NCBI GenBank assembly: GCA_025361385.1
Contig: JANYAJ010000218.1
Coordinates: forward strand, 1 to 8,561
Origin: Nitrospira sp.
GTDB lineage: Bacteria > Nitrospirota > Nitrospiria > Nitrospirales > Nitrospiraceae
Reading direction: 5' to 3'
Length of the DNA stretch: 8,561 bases
In this document: positions 1-6,141 of the stretch, piece by piece
Layout: the number at the start of each line of letters is the position of its first letter
Position numbering within the stretch: the first letter of the stretch is position 1
Position numbers and translations under genes: made by a program
Notes under the pieces: model-generated
Databases searched by the model: none
Seen by the model: the letters and a program-made list of their open reading frames with translations, nothing else
Told to the model about the DNA's origin: nothing

Positions 1-43
1 TGTTTCTGTCGGACAGGAGAGCGGTATCGAAGTGCGCGAGGTG

Positions 44-119
44 TGGAGCCGGCGATCCGGATTGAACGGACGACCTGCTGTTTACGAAACAGCTGCTCTA
101 CCAACTGAGCTACGCCGGC
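44..119 (-). tRNA. tRNA-Thr, anticodon CGU
   Basis: This 76-nt gene folds as a full cloverleaf on the minus strand. The 7-bp acceptor stem GCCGGCG/CGCCGGC (113-119 with 48-54) is perfect. The D arm contains AGTTGGTAGA, and the anticodon arm (77-93) has a 5-bp stem with loop TTCGTAA, giving anticodon CGT and reading ACG threonine codons. The T loop is TTCAATC on a CCG/CGG-type stem. The discriminator base is U and the 3' CCA is encoded (44-46). A CGU anticodon covers only ACG, so other threonine tRNAs must exist elsewhere. The gene lies 103 bp downstream of the caspase-like lipoprotein gene on the same strand but appears to have its own promoter. Confidence 0.97.
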
Positions 120-137
120 CCTCGCGAGAGAACTCAC

Positions 138-166
138 AACTTACACGGGTTTTTTCTCAGCCTCAA
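138..166 (-). promoter_or_regulatory. Candidate sigma70-type promoter of tRNA-Thr
   Basis: Read on the minus strand, TTGAGG (161-166) and TAAGTT (138-143) are separated by exactly 17 nt. A start about 7 nt downstream would leave a leader of roughly a dozen bases before the mature tRNA. An A-tract (AATAAAAAA, about 171-179) lies just upstream of the -35 box, where UP elements of stable-RNA promoters sit. The -10 box is a weak match to TATAAT. The same TAAGTT hexamer appears in the candidate ubiA promoter. Confidence 0.4.
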
Positions 167-191
167 GGGGTTTTTTATTCAACGACAGACG

Positions 192-223
192 ATGGCCGAG
201 AAATCCGGCCTTCTCATGGCCAT
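192..223 (-). other. Hairpin overlapping the stop codon of the caspase-like gene
   Basis: ATGGCC (192-197) pairs with GGCCAT (218-223), and GAGAA (198-202) pairs with TTCTC (211-215). A 2-nt bulge separates the two stems and the loop is 8 nt. The stem reaches into the stop codon of the minus-strand gene. No T-run follows directly on the minus strand, so it is not a textbook intrinsic terminator. It may protect the 3' end of the mRNA or assist termination. Confidence 0.35.
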
Positions 224-2175
224 TATTTGAACCGGGCCAGAGGCTGCAGCCTGACCATGGCCCCCTGGCCTGGCCCTGGAAGGCAGAGGGGCTCCTGCTC
301 CTTGCCATACTGCTCTTGAGATATCTTGAGGACCTGCCCCTTGGTATAGGCGCAGAGCTCACCCGCCAGGATCGTCCCGTCCTTATCGAGATCTGCGGCC
401 CCGCCCAAGCCCTTGAGCCATTGATAGGCAAACAGCCCATGCTGGCCCGGATCATAACTATGCGATTCTTGAAGTCCCCGGTTGCCGATCATCCACATGA
501 TCTTGTCTTTAACCGCCCCCTCCTGCCCCCACAGGGGAACGACCATGGTTGCTGACTCCGCGCCGGACGCCGACTCAAGCGAGAGGTCGAGCATCACGAC
601 GGCCTGCTGAATCGGCAACTTCTCCAATGATTCCTGCAGCCGGCGCAGCGAATAGAGGCGTGTCCCGGTTGTGGCCATGCTGTCGAACAACAGTATCGAC
701 ACGGCGCCGCTAATCGGATCGACCACGCCACGGCCCGTGACCGAGATATAGACCACGGTGGTGGGGTCGACCAGTTTAGGCAACCATTCCTCCAGGGCCT
801 CGGCTAAGTCGCTCTTGAGGGCATGACTATCGAGCAGCGTACGCACGCGCGCGTGAGGAATCCCTCCGATCGATCTCAGATAGGTGGCGGCCTGCTCCGC
901 ATCCCGCGTCGCATACTTGACCCGGGCAATGCTGCTCTCACGAAACTGCCCCACGCCGACAACGAGACCGATGGCCTTCGGTTGCTTGAGCAAACCTGTC
1001 CGTTTCGGCAGCTGATCGACATCGACCGGCAGAGACTGGGCCCCCGTCGCAGAGGCAGGCTTCATCGCCACGAGAAACTTTTTGGCAGAGGGCAGCTGCA
1101 CCGTTGGTGATCCGGCCCGCAACATCAGCGTGAGCTCCGCCTGCACGGCTGTTGTAACCTCGCCGACTTTGCCGTCCAACGTCAGGCGTTTGACTTCGCC
1201 TGGCTGCAGATCGCCGACGGAGACCAGCGCGGGAATCTGCTCGACTAAGGGTGGCGTCGCAGTCACCGACAGTTCCATGGCCCGTGCCATCCCCGGCCCT
1301 TCGTTTTTCACTTCGATTTCGATCGCGATGGCTTCACCGGCATGCAGCACCTGATTGCGATTCTCGTCACGAACAATCGCACGAAATATGATCGTGGCCG
1401 GTTCATCCGTTTGAACCGGCATCGGCACCGCTGCCGACGCTTGCGGCGCGACGGCCTGCTTTACCGCAGCGGAGGCTCCCCCGGTTGCAATAGGAGAGGG
1501 GGGCGGGACGGCCGCCACCATCGGCTTGGCGCCGCCGGCCTTCCTGGTTTCAGCAGCCACGATGATCTTCGTCGAGGTCCCGAGTTGCTTGGCCATCCCG
1601 TCTGTGACGAGGCTCAAGGCCTCCTGGGCAATCTTCTCGAGCCCCTTCACGTCACAGGAGGATGCGCTGACCTCCACCTCTCCACGGCCGATGCTTTGGA
1701 TTTTTTTGCTATAGAGGACCGTACCGTCTGCAGCCGTATAGGCAAAATCCAATCCCACAGAGACCATCGCCGGATAACTCTTGTCGGCCTTTCGAACGAT
1801 CGCCAGATCGACCTGAGCCAGACCGATCGATACATCGACATACCCGTCCGGCATCGAGGAGGATGCGGTCTCACCCGTCAGCACCTTTTCAAACACGCGG
1901 CCTGTTTTTCGTCTGAGCTGTTCTTGCAAGGGACCGCCCAGCGGCAAGGACCGCTGCTGGCCGCAAGCATCCTGATAGGTAAGCTGCGACGCAGCGATAC
2001 TGGGATCAGAACGAAGCTGAACGGTCAAGGGGAGATAATAGCCGATCGTCTCGCCGCTTCGGCTGGAGAAGAGCCCGCAGCTCGTCAACGCGGCAACACA
2101 GAGTCCTGCGACAACCCATGAGGCTGTGCGAAACAGAAAGGAGGAATGCGCGAAATCAATCACATGCACCATCAT
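223..2175 (-). CDS. Lipoprotein with CARDB/Ig-like segment and degenerate caspase-fold (C14-like) domain
   Basis: 650 aa from the ATG at 2175. A hydrophobic signal ends in lipobox LTSC, which predicts lipid attachment at Cys33. Residues 34-210 look like a lipoprotein domain of no family I recognise. An Ala/Pro-rich linker (about 211-258) follows, then a CARDB/Ig-like beta domain (about 260-372, IEVKNEGPGMA typical). Residues 401-620 match the caspase-like fold: GLVVGVGQF strand, YATRDAEQAATYL, and LRRLQESLEKL before the second catalytic strand. The usual SGHG is TGRG here (Arg482) and LDAC is LDLS (Ser532), so both catalytic residues are replaced and protease activity is doubtful. A perfect EF-hand loop, Asp595-x-Asp-x-Asp-Gly to Glu606, follows, as often in this family. 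Function is unknown; an adaptor or binding role is inferred. A TTG start at 2217 is open but lacks support. No Shine-Dalgarno precedes 2175, so the start is uncertain by a few codons. Confidence 0.82.
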   Translation of the reverse strand: MMVHVIDFAHSSFLFRTASWVVAGLCVAALTSCGLFSSRSGETIGYYLPLTVQLRSDPSIAASQLTYQDACGQQRSLPLGGPLQEQLRRKTGRVFEKVLTGETASSSMPDGYVDVSIGLAQVDLAIVRKADKSYPAMVSVGLDFAYTAADGTVLYSKKIQSIGRGEVEVSASSCDVKGLEKIAQEALSLVTDGMAKQLGTSTKIIVAAETRKAGGAKPMVAAVPPPSPIATGGASAAVKQAVAPQASAAVPMPVQTDEPATIIFRAIVRDENRNQVLHAGEAIAIEIEVKNEGPGMARAMELSVTATPPLVEQIPALVSVGDLQPGEVKRLTLDGKVGEVTTAVQAELTLMLRAGSPTVQLPSAKKFLVAMKPASATGAQSLPVDVDQLPKRTGLLKQPKAIGLVVGVGQFRESSIARVKYATRDAEQAATYLRSIGGIPHARVRTLLDSHALKSDLAEALEEWLPKLVDPTTVVYISVTGRGVVDPISGAVSILLFDSMATTGTRLYSLRRLQESLEKLPIQQAVVMLDLSLESASGAESATMVVPLWGQEGAVKDKIMWMIGNRGLQESHSYDPGQHGLFAYQWLKGLGGAADLDKDGTILAGELCAYTKGQVLKISQEQYGKEQEPLCLPGPGQGAMVRLQPLARFK

Positions 2176-2176
2176 T

Positions 2177-2206
2177 CTTATACAGAAAAGCATCCGATCA
2201 GCACAA
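2177..2206 (-). promoter_or_regulatory. Candidate promoter of the caspase-like lipoprotein gene
   Basis: On the minus strand TTGTGC (2201-2206) and TATAAG (2177-2182) are 18 nt apart. The -10 box ends only 1 nt before the ATG at 2175, so transcription would begin at or inside the first codons. Either the mRNA is leaderless, using ATG 2172 or a nearby GTG, or this match is chance. The lack of a Shine-Dalgarno sequence before the ATG agrees with the leaderless reading. Confidence 0.3.
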
Positions 2207-2220
2207 CTCACGAGCAAGGC

Positions 2221-2286
2221 TGGTTGATCTGGTTAGACGAGTTCAACCAAACAAACCAGACAGACCAAATACATAAGAGAAACCAG
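2221..2286. repeat. 9-nt periodic repeat with inverted halves
   Basis: The left part holds two units beginning TGGTT (2221-2229, 2230-2238). After a short centre come units AACCAAACA (2245-2253), AACCAGACA (2254-2262) and GACCAAATA (2263-2271), one degenerate unit, and a final AACCAG (2281-2286). AACCA is the reverse complement of TGGTT, so the halves face each other. GGTTGA (2222-2227) can pair with TCAACC (2243-2248), and TCTGGTT (2228-2234) with AACCAGA (2254-2260). It fills much of the gap between two divergent genes. It could be an intergenic palindromic repeat or a binding site; there is no direct evidence for either. Confidence 0.6.
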
Positions 2287-2299
2287 CCGTGCCTCAGCG

Positions 2300-2328
2300 T
2301 TGACAGCTCCACCACCCTCGGCTAAGTT
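2300..2328 (+). promoter_or_regulatory. Candidate ubiA promoter, apparently leaderless
   Basis: A perfect TTGACA (2300-2305) is followed by a 17-nt spacer and TAAGTT (2323-2328). The start codon ATG at 2336 lies 7 nt after the -10 box, which is where transcription would be expected to start. The TTG that could serve as an upstream in-frame start codon is itself part of the -35 box, which argues for translation from ATG 2336. Confidence 0.5.
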
Positions 2329-2335
2329 CTCCCGC

Positions 2336-3238
2336 ATGACCGAATCGTCTTCATCGGCACCGGAATCGCCCCTGTTCACGCCACGGCTCTCCTGGTCGGC
2401 CATCACCAGACTCATTCGCCTCCAGAACCAGACCGGGACCTGGCTGCTCATGTTCCCCACACTCTGGTCACTGGTCTTGGCGGCTCGCGGCCTGCCTCCG
2501 CTCCGGTTATTCGCGATTTTTGTCGCCGGCTCCTTCGTGATGCGCAGTGCCGGCGTGGTGCTGAACGATCTGGCCGATCGGTCCTTCGATCGGCACGTCG
2601 CGCGCACGTTCATACGGCCACTCGCGTCCGGTGAACTGAGCGCCGTCCATGCCCTGCTGGTCCTCGGCCTCTTTCTCTCCATGGCCGGCATACTCGTGTT
2701 ACTGCTCGACCCGTTCACACTCCTCTTAAGCCCCATTGCTGTCCTCTTAGCCGCCCTCTACCCCTTTGCGAAACGTGTGATCCACGTGCCGCAAGCCATG
2801 CTGGGGATCGCCTTCGGGTGGGGCACCATCATGGCCTGGACCGCCTCGCGAGGAACGATCGAAGGGCCTGCCTGGTGCCTCTTTGCGGCGACGGTCTGCT
2901 GGGCGATCGGATACGATACCATCTACGCATTGCAAGATGTCGTGGACGATCGCCGAATCGGTGTGAAATCCTCGGCGTTGTTGTTCGGTTCGTCCACGTG
3001 GATCGCCGTCGGCACGGCCTTCGGCGGGATGCTACTGCTATTGGGACTCGCAGGCTGGCTAGCCCACATCGGCTGGGTCTACTATGCCCTGCTCATGGCC
3101 ATTGGAATGTGGTGTGTGAGGCAAGCCCTGCAGCTCAGAGGGGCCATACCGGCCCCCACTGCCTTCCACATGTTTCAACAACATGTGTGGGTAGGAGCCG
3201 CCATTTTACTTGGAATGATCGCGGGATTTCTGCTCTAG
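2336..3238 (+). CDS. ubiA: UbiA-family prenyltransferase (4-hydroxybenzoate polyprenyltransferase type)
   Basis: 300 aa, close to the length of E. coli UbiA. This integral membrane enzyme transfers a polyprenyl chain from its diphosphate to an aromatic acid during quinone synthesis. The N-terminal GTWLLMFPTLWSL is typical of UbiA. The first Mg-diphosphate motif is NDLADRSFD (Asn77, Asp78, Asp81, Asp85), followed by RPLASG. The second is YDTIYALQDVVDD (194-205), then IGVKSSALLFG, again closely UbiA-like. The remaining sequence is mostly hydrophobic helices. Nitrospira are known for menaquinone, so the enzyme may act as the UbiA-like step of the futalosine pathway (MqnP) instead of in ubiquinone synthesis; sequence alone does not decide. 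The ATG at 2336 is preferred over the in-frame TTG at 2300 because that TTG overlaps a strong -35 box. It is divergent from the lipoprotein gene and convergent with the cytochrome cluster. Confidence 0.92.
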   Translation: MTESSSSAPESPLFTPRLSWSAITRLIRLQNQTGTWLLMFPTLWSLVLAARGLPPLRLFAIFVAGSFVMRSAGVVLNDLADRSFDRHVARTFIRPLASGELSAVHALLVLGLFLSMAGILVLLLDPFTLLLSPIAVLLAALYPFAKRVIHVPQAMLGIAFGWGTIMAWTASRGTIEGPAWCLFAATVCWAIGYDTIYALQDVVDDRRIGVKSSALLFGSSTWIAVGTAFGGMLLLLGLAGWLAHIGWVYYALLMAIGMWCVRQALQLRGAIPAPTAFHMFQQHVWVGAAILLGMIAGFLL

Positions 3239-3274
3239 CAAGAATGCTGAAAAATCCGCCAGCCTGGAAACGCT

Positions 3275-3346
3275 GAACGGTGAGCGATGAACGATGAACG
3301 ATGAGCAAGAATCCATTCTCACTTCAGCGTTCCACGTTCATCGTTC
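3275..3346. repeat. Inward-facing 7-nt tandem repeats (GAACGAT type)
   Basis: Five forward heptamers run GAACGGT, GAGCGAT, GAACGAT, GAACGAT, GAGCAAG (3275-3309). Three units in inverse orientation, AGCGTTC, CACGTTC, ATCGTTC (3326-3346), face them. Between lies the short palindrome AGAAT-CC-ATTCT (3308-3319). The arms can pair into a long imperfect hairpin. It forms the core of the larger palindromic element. Confidence 0.7.
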
Positions 3347-3362
3347 TGAGTTCGCCCAGTGC

Positions 3363-3384
3363 GGCCTTGCTAGACGGCCTTTTT
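3363..3384 (+). terminator. Possible terminator at the right end of the palindromic element
   Basis: GGCC (3363-3366) can pair with GGCC (3376-3379), followed by TTTTT (3380-3384) on the plus strand, downstream of ubiA. The 4-bp stem is short, but the whole surrounding element also folds on itself. The opposite end carries a matching T-tract on the minus strand (GGATTTTTCAGC, 3246-3257), so the element could stop transcription from both convergent genes. Confidence 0.3.
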
Positions 3385-3407
3385 GAGCATCTTGTGGCCG
3401 ACGACGA

Positions 3408-4424
3408 TCAGCCTGCCGGCTTTTCGATCGGAGCATCCGGCTTCGGCGCACGCAAGGTACCGAGGTACATCGTCACGGCCTTGGCATCGGCATCGCTCAA
3501 CCCGAGTGCCGGCATCCTGGTTTCGGCTTTCATGGCCTGCGGGTTCTTGACCCATCGATAGATCCAGGTCCCATTCAATCTGAATCCTGCACGGTCGAGT
3601 GCCGGCCCCACCTTGCCACCCTCTTCACCAAGACTATGGCAACCGTTGCAGCCGTACTTATTCGAATAGAGCCGCTTGCCCCGCTCGACCAACTCGGCAA
3701 CCTGCTCGGGCTTCGTCGTGAGATCCGGTCGGGCGATATTCAGACCTTTTCCTGGTCTTGTAGAGAAGTTATTCAGCGCAACCTGCGCTGCGTCGAGTTC
3801 TTTTTTGGCCTGCACCATGGCAGCCAATTCCTTCGCATAGGAGGATTCGTCGGCATCGACGTCTTTCTTCAACTCTGCGCTCTTCTTTTCAGCCTCGTCG
3901 CTCGCCTTCTTCTCCGCGGCTTCGTACGCCTGCTTGGCCTGATCGGACTTGCCCTGGGCCGTTTGGAGCACCGCAGCTAACTCGTGCTTCCGTTCCTCGA
4001 CTTTAAACTCCAGCTTCATGCCGTGGAGGCCTCGGACATAACCCACGATGGCCCAGATTTCATCCTCGGAGAGGGTGTACTTGAAGGTCGGCATGGTCGG
4101 CACGGCGAAATCGTCGTCGCCGATCTTGTCGCCGCCGGGGCTCGTATCTTTCATGTCGCGTGAAATGGTATTGAAAATGTCTTCGTCCTTGAAGGTTCCC
4201 ATCTCCGACTTGTTCGACAAATCTTTCGGCTTTGGATCCGGCATCGAGGACCAATTGAAGCCCTCGTTCTGGCGGCCGTTCTCTCCGTGACAATGCATGC
4301 AGTAGTGGCTGTAGAGTTCCTTGCCCTTCTGCTGCTGCTCGTTGGCACAGCCCCCGACCACCATGGCCCAGACGCCAACCAGTCCCCCCACCATTCCTAA
4401 TACTTGTAGGCGAGCCGCCTTCAT
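3408..4424 (-). CDS. Diheme cytochrome c lipoprotein with coiled-coil linker
   Basis: 338 aa; a periplasmic electron carrier. The signal peptide ends in VVGGC, predicting a lipid anchor at Cys26. Heme domain 1 has CMHCH (Cys42, Cys45, His46) with likely distal ligand Met111 (PTMPTF). Heme domain 2 has CNGCH (Cys259, Cys262, His263) with likely ligand Met304 (TRMPAL). Between them, residues about 137-220 are a Lys/Glu/Ala-rich stretch with strong helix and coiled-coil character, which is unusual for diheme cytochromes c. The ATG at 4424 overlaps the stop of the preceding NxrC-like gene (ATGA) and has AGAAAGGG upstream, so the two are translationally coupled and probably act together. The open frame continues upstream to 4550, inside the neighbouring gene, but the signal peptide fixes the start here. 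It is the last gene of the cluster. Confidence 0.93.
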   Translation of the reverse strand: MKAARLQVLGMVGGLVGVWAMVVGGCANEQQQKGKELYSHYCMHCHGENGRQNEGFNWSSMPDPKPKDLSNKSEMGTFKDEDIFNTISRDMKDTSPGGDKIGDDDFAVPTMPTFKYTLSEDEIWAIVGYVRGLHGMKLEFKVEERKHELAAVLQTAQGKSDQAKQAYEAAEKKASDEAEKKSAELKKDVDADESSYAKELAAMVQAKKELDAAQVALNNFSTRPGKGLNIARPDLTTKPEQVAELVERGKRLYSNKYGCNGCHSLGEEGGKVGPALDRAGFRLNGTWIYRWVKNPQAMKAETRMPALGLSDADAKAVTMYLGTLRAPKPDAPIEKPAG

Positions 4425-5287
4425 GCTGATTGCCCTTTCTTTAGCTTGCGGATCAGTACGAACTGAAATCCGAGAGCCAAGCCCACGGCGAGGATCGCAT
4501 AGTAATAGCCGGAATAATCCGGCGGTGCCTCTGCACGGAAATACCACCAAGAGGAGACCGCCTTCTGCGATCCCTTTTCTTTTAGTTCGCCGCTTGCGTC
4601 CTTCTTACCATCCCAGACGGCGAAGGCGATATTGACGAATCCACCTTGGGCAATTTGCGTATCCTCGTCCGCATGTTCGGTGGAGAGAGGGCGCGTGAAG
4701 ACGACCTTCCATGTGCCATTGGCATAGGCGCCTTTGGCCTTCACGTCCTGATGTGTCTGAACTTTCAGCGTGCCAAAACCCTTGGCATTCATGTCCAGCG
4801 CTTTGCCGTCTTTGTTCTTCCAGAACCAGATATTGACCGGGCCGCCCTCTACCTGCGCCATCGGCTGGCCATGCGCAAAGTGAGCTTTCTTGTCGCCCAC
4901 CATGAATTGAATCGCCGCGGCATCGTCCGGATCTTCCGTCGGGTCCGTATACTCCAAGAGAATGGCGACGTTCGTTCCGTCATGTAAGGCACGCACATTC
5001 AGATCTCTAACCGTCGCTTCCAGAATACGATTCGGCCAATGGACTTGCGGCGACATCGGGAATCGAGCCAGCGTGGCGCTACTCCACACCGCCGCATTCG
5101 GGTCATCGACCGGCAAGGCACCCTTTACCATCGGTGCGCTGACCGACACACTTTGCAAGGTTGATTCAGCCTGAACGGTGGCAGCCGACTTTTCCTCGGC
5201 AGAGCCAGGCTGCACAGCCAGCAACCCCATGGCAAGCCATGCACCGACAGCAACCGTCGGAACGATGTAGTTCAGTTTCTGTGTCAT
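4421..5287 (-). CDS. NxrC-like heme-binding protein (ethylbenzene dehydrogenase gamma-type, EB_dh)
   Basis: 288 aa. A signal peptide (about 1-30, cleavage near GSA-EE) exports it to the periplasm. Residues 55-255 fit the EB_dh fold, which in ethylbenzene dehydrogenase and related type II DMSO reductase-family enzymes binds one heme b through Met and Lys. Characteristic pieces are VNIWFWKNKDG (151-161) and KGSQKAVSSWWYF (238-250). Candidate ligands are Met78 and Lys242, by analogy with EbdC. A C-terminal hydrophobic helix (about 260-279) followed by RKLKK anchors it to the membrane, unlike soluble EbdC. Nitrospira NxrC candidates belong to this family, so it may accept electrons from nitrite oxidoreductase or another molybdoenzyme, but no alpha or beta subunit is in the window. 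The ATG at 5287, with a GA-rich Shine-Dalgarno (GAGAGAGGACGG), is preferred over GTG 5311. It overlaps the diheme cytochrome gene by 4 nt. Confidence 0.85.
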   Translation of the reverse strand: MTQKLNYIVPTVAVGAWLAMGLLAVQPGSAEEKSAATVQAESTLQSVSVSAPMVKGALPVDDPNAAVWSSATLARFPMSPQVHWPNRILEATVRDLNVRALHDGTNVAILLEYTDPTEDPDDAAAIQFMVGDKKAHFAHGQPMAQVEGGPVNIWFWKNKDGKALDMNAKGFGTLKVQTHQDVKAKGAYANGTWKVVFTRPLSTEHADEDTQIAQGGFVNIAFAVWDGKKDASGELKEKGSQKAVSSWWYFRAEAPPDYSGYYYAILAVGLALGFQFVLIRKLKKGQSA

Positions 5288-5333
5288 AAGTTCCGTCCTC
5301 TCTCTACTCACGCCTCAGAGGGTGCGACTGTCG

Positions 5334-5393
5334 GCCTTCCACTGCGCGCGTTCACCGGTCATTGAACATGCGCGGTGCGCGAGCGCAGAAGGC
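5334..5393 (-). other. Long imperfect hairpin in the intergenic leader inside the operon
   Basis: GCCTTC (5334-5339) pairs with GAAGGC (5388-5393). Further in, TGCGC (5343-5347) pairs with GCGCA (5383-5387), and GTTC (5350-5353) with GAAC (5364-5367) around a 10-nt loop. It lies in the 124-bp gap before the NxrC-like gene. No T-run follows on the minus strand, so a simple terminator is unlikely. It may be an mRNA processing or stability element that sets the ratio of upstream and downstream products. Confidence 0.45.
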
Positions 5394-5411
5394 ATACAAG
5401 CCTACTCCCGT

Positions 5412-6131
5412 CTACTCCCAGGTCCTCGGCGCTTGATGCGCGCCATCGTACTCGCCCATGATAATTTTCCAGATCCATTCGTCAGGAAGCTCGACTTCCC
5501 AGCGAGGCATCGCGGACTTCCATGGCATGCCTTCGATCGGGAGGCCGACGCCGCCCTTTTTGATGCGCCAGAAAAGATAACTTTCTTGCAGCATGGCGAT
5601 GGTCGTCGGATCGGAGAAGTTGGCAGGGGGAGGATTGAATCCTCTGGCTGCCGGCCCCTTCCCATCGAAATTTCCACCGTGGCAAGGAGAACAGAACGCG
5701 GCATAGAAGCCCTTCCCCTGCTGGATGGTATCGGGTGTCTTGGGAACGGGATTCGATAAACCGGTGTATTCCCCTGGCGGAGCCGGGTGAATCGTTCGGT
5801 TTTCTGATGGCGGCGCGTCGCTGGTCGCGGTGCTGCTATAGGTTTGCCAGCCGACCATCAATGGAAACAGCAGCAGCACGCCATAGCGCAATACTTGTAA
5901 TCCACCGATATTCTCTCCTGTCAGGAAGCGTTGAATCGGGTTCCAGAACGCATCCTTAGACTCTCCGCTCAACGTGGCGAAGATGACAATGCCCGATGTC
6001 GTCAGCATCAGATACAGAAAAATGAGACTGGCCGGCAGCGGCGCCGAGCCAGGAATATTGGGCACCACAAACTTCAAGATCGCATAGACGATCCCAATCA
6101 ATATGACCGGCTTAAGCAACGAGCCCCCCAT
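5412..6131 (-). CDS. Membrane-anchored monoheme cytochrome c, three predicted helices
   Basis: 239 aa. Three hydrophobic segments (about 8-24, 34-53, 81-97) are followed by a Pro-rich linker and a cytochrome c domain with CSPCH (Cys147, Cys150, His151). The likely distal ligand is Met208 (SAMPRW), with Met202 as an alternative. The heme domain should face the periplasm. In related respiratory clusters such proteins pass electrons between a donor complex and the terminal oxidase; here the neighbours are a bd-like oxidase and an NxrC-like protein. Gly-Gly-Asn-Phe-Asp-Gly-Lys-Gly after the heme motif is common in cytochrome c domains of this type. The ATG at 6131 has a clean GGAGG Shine-Dalgarno (6137-6141) and starts 10 bp after the previous cytochrome gene, showing cotranscription. 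No orthologous gene name can be given with confidence. Confidence 0.9.
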   Translation of the reverse strand: MGGSLLKPVILIGIVYAILKFVVPNIPGSAPLPASLIFLYLMLTTSGIVIFATLSGESKDAFWNPIQRFLTGENIGGLQVLRYGVLLLFPLMVGWQTYSSTATSDAPPSENRTIHPAPPGEYTGLSNPVPKTPDTIQQGKGFYAAFCSPCHGGNFDGKGPAARGFNPPPANFSDPTTIAMLQESYLFWRIKKGGVGLPIEGMPWKSAMPRWEVELPDEWIWKIIMGEYDGAHQAPRTWE

Positions 6132-6141
6132 ACGTTCCTCC

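Larger units (their letters stand above)
3239..3394. repeat. MITE/REP-like palindromic intergenic element with terminal inverted repeats
   Basis: The left end, CAAGAATGCTGAAAAATCC (from 3239), and the right end read in reverse complement, CAAGATGCTCAAAAAGGCC (from 3394), match over most of their length with one gap. The centre is also palindromic. The element fills the gap between ubiA and the convergent diheme cytochrome c gene, starting directly after the ubiA stop. No coding capacity is seen. From memory, sequences with ends of this type recur between genes in Nitrospira; that recollection is unchecked. A non-autonomous mobile element or a REP-type repeat are both possible. Confidence 0.6.

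Noticed and set aside
1..43. CTGTCGGACAG palindrome (7-17) downstream of the tRNA as its terminator
   Set aside because: The loop would be a single base and no clear T-run follows; the window ends too soon to judge.
150..176. T7-terminator-like plus-strand sequence with two GGGTTTTTT blocks
   Set aside because: No stable stem precedes either T-run and no plus-strand gene lies upstream; the A-tracts on the other strand fit better as upstream elements of the tRNA promoter.
1342..2121. 259-codon open frame on the plus strand inside the lipoprotein gene
   Set aside because: Its product is rich in Arg, His and Gly with no domain or start signal, while the opposite strand encodes a protein with a lipobox and recognisable domains; it is an antisense shadow.
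2146..2325. Short plus-strand frame following AAAGGAGGA directly before an ATG
   Set aside because: The Shine-Dalgarno-like sequence is only 1 nt from the ATG, too close to work, and it falls within the coding sequence of the lipoprotein signal region; the product looks random.
2233..2736. 167-codon open frame on the minus strand over the start of ubiA
   Set aside because: It runs antisense through the conserved UbiA first diphosphate-binding motif and its C-terminal end is just the 9-nt repeat translated.
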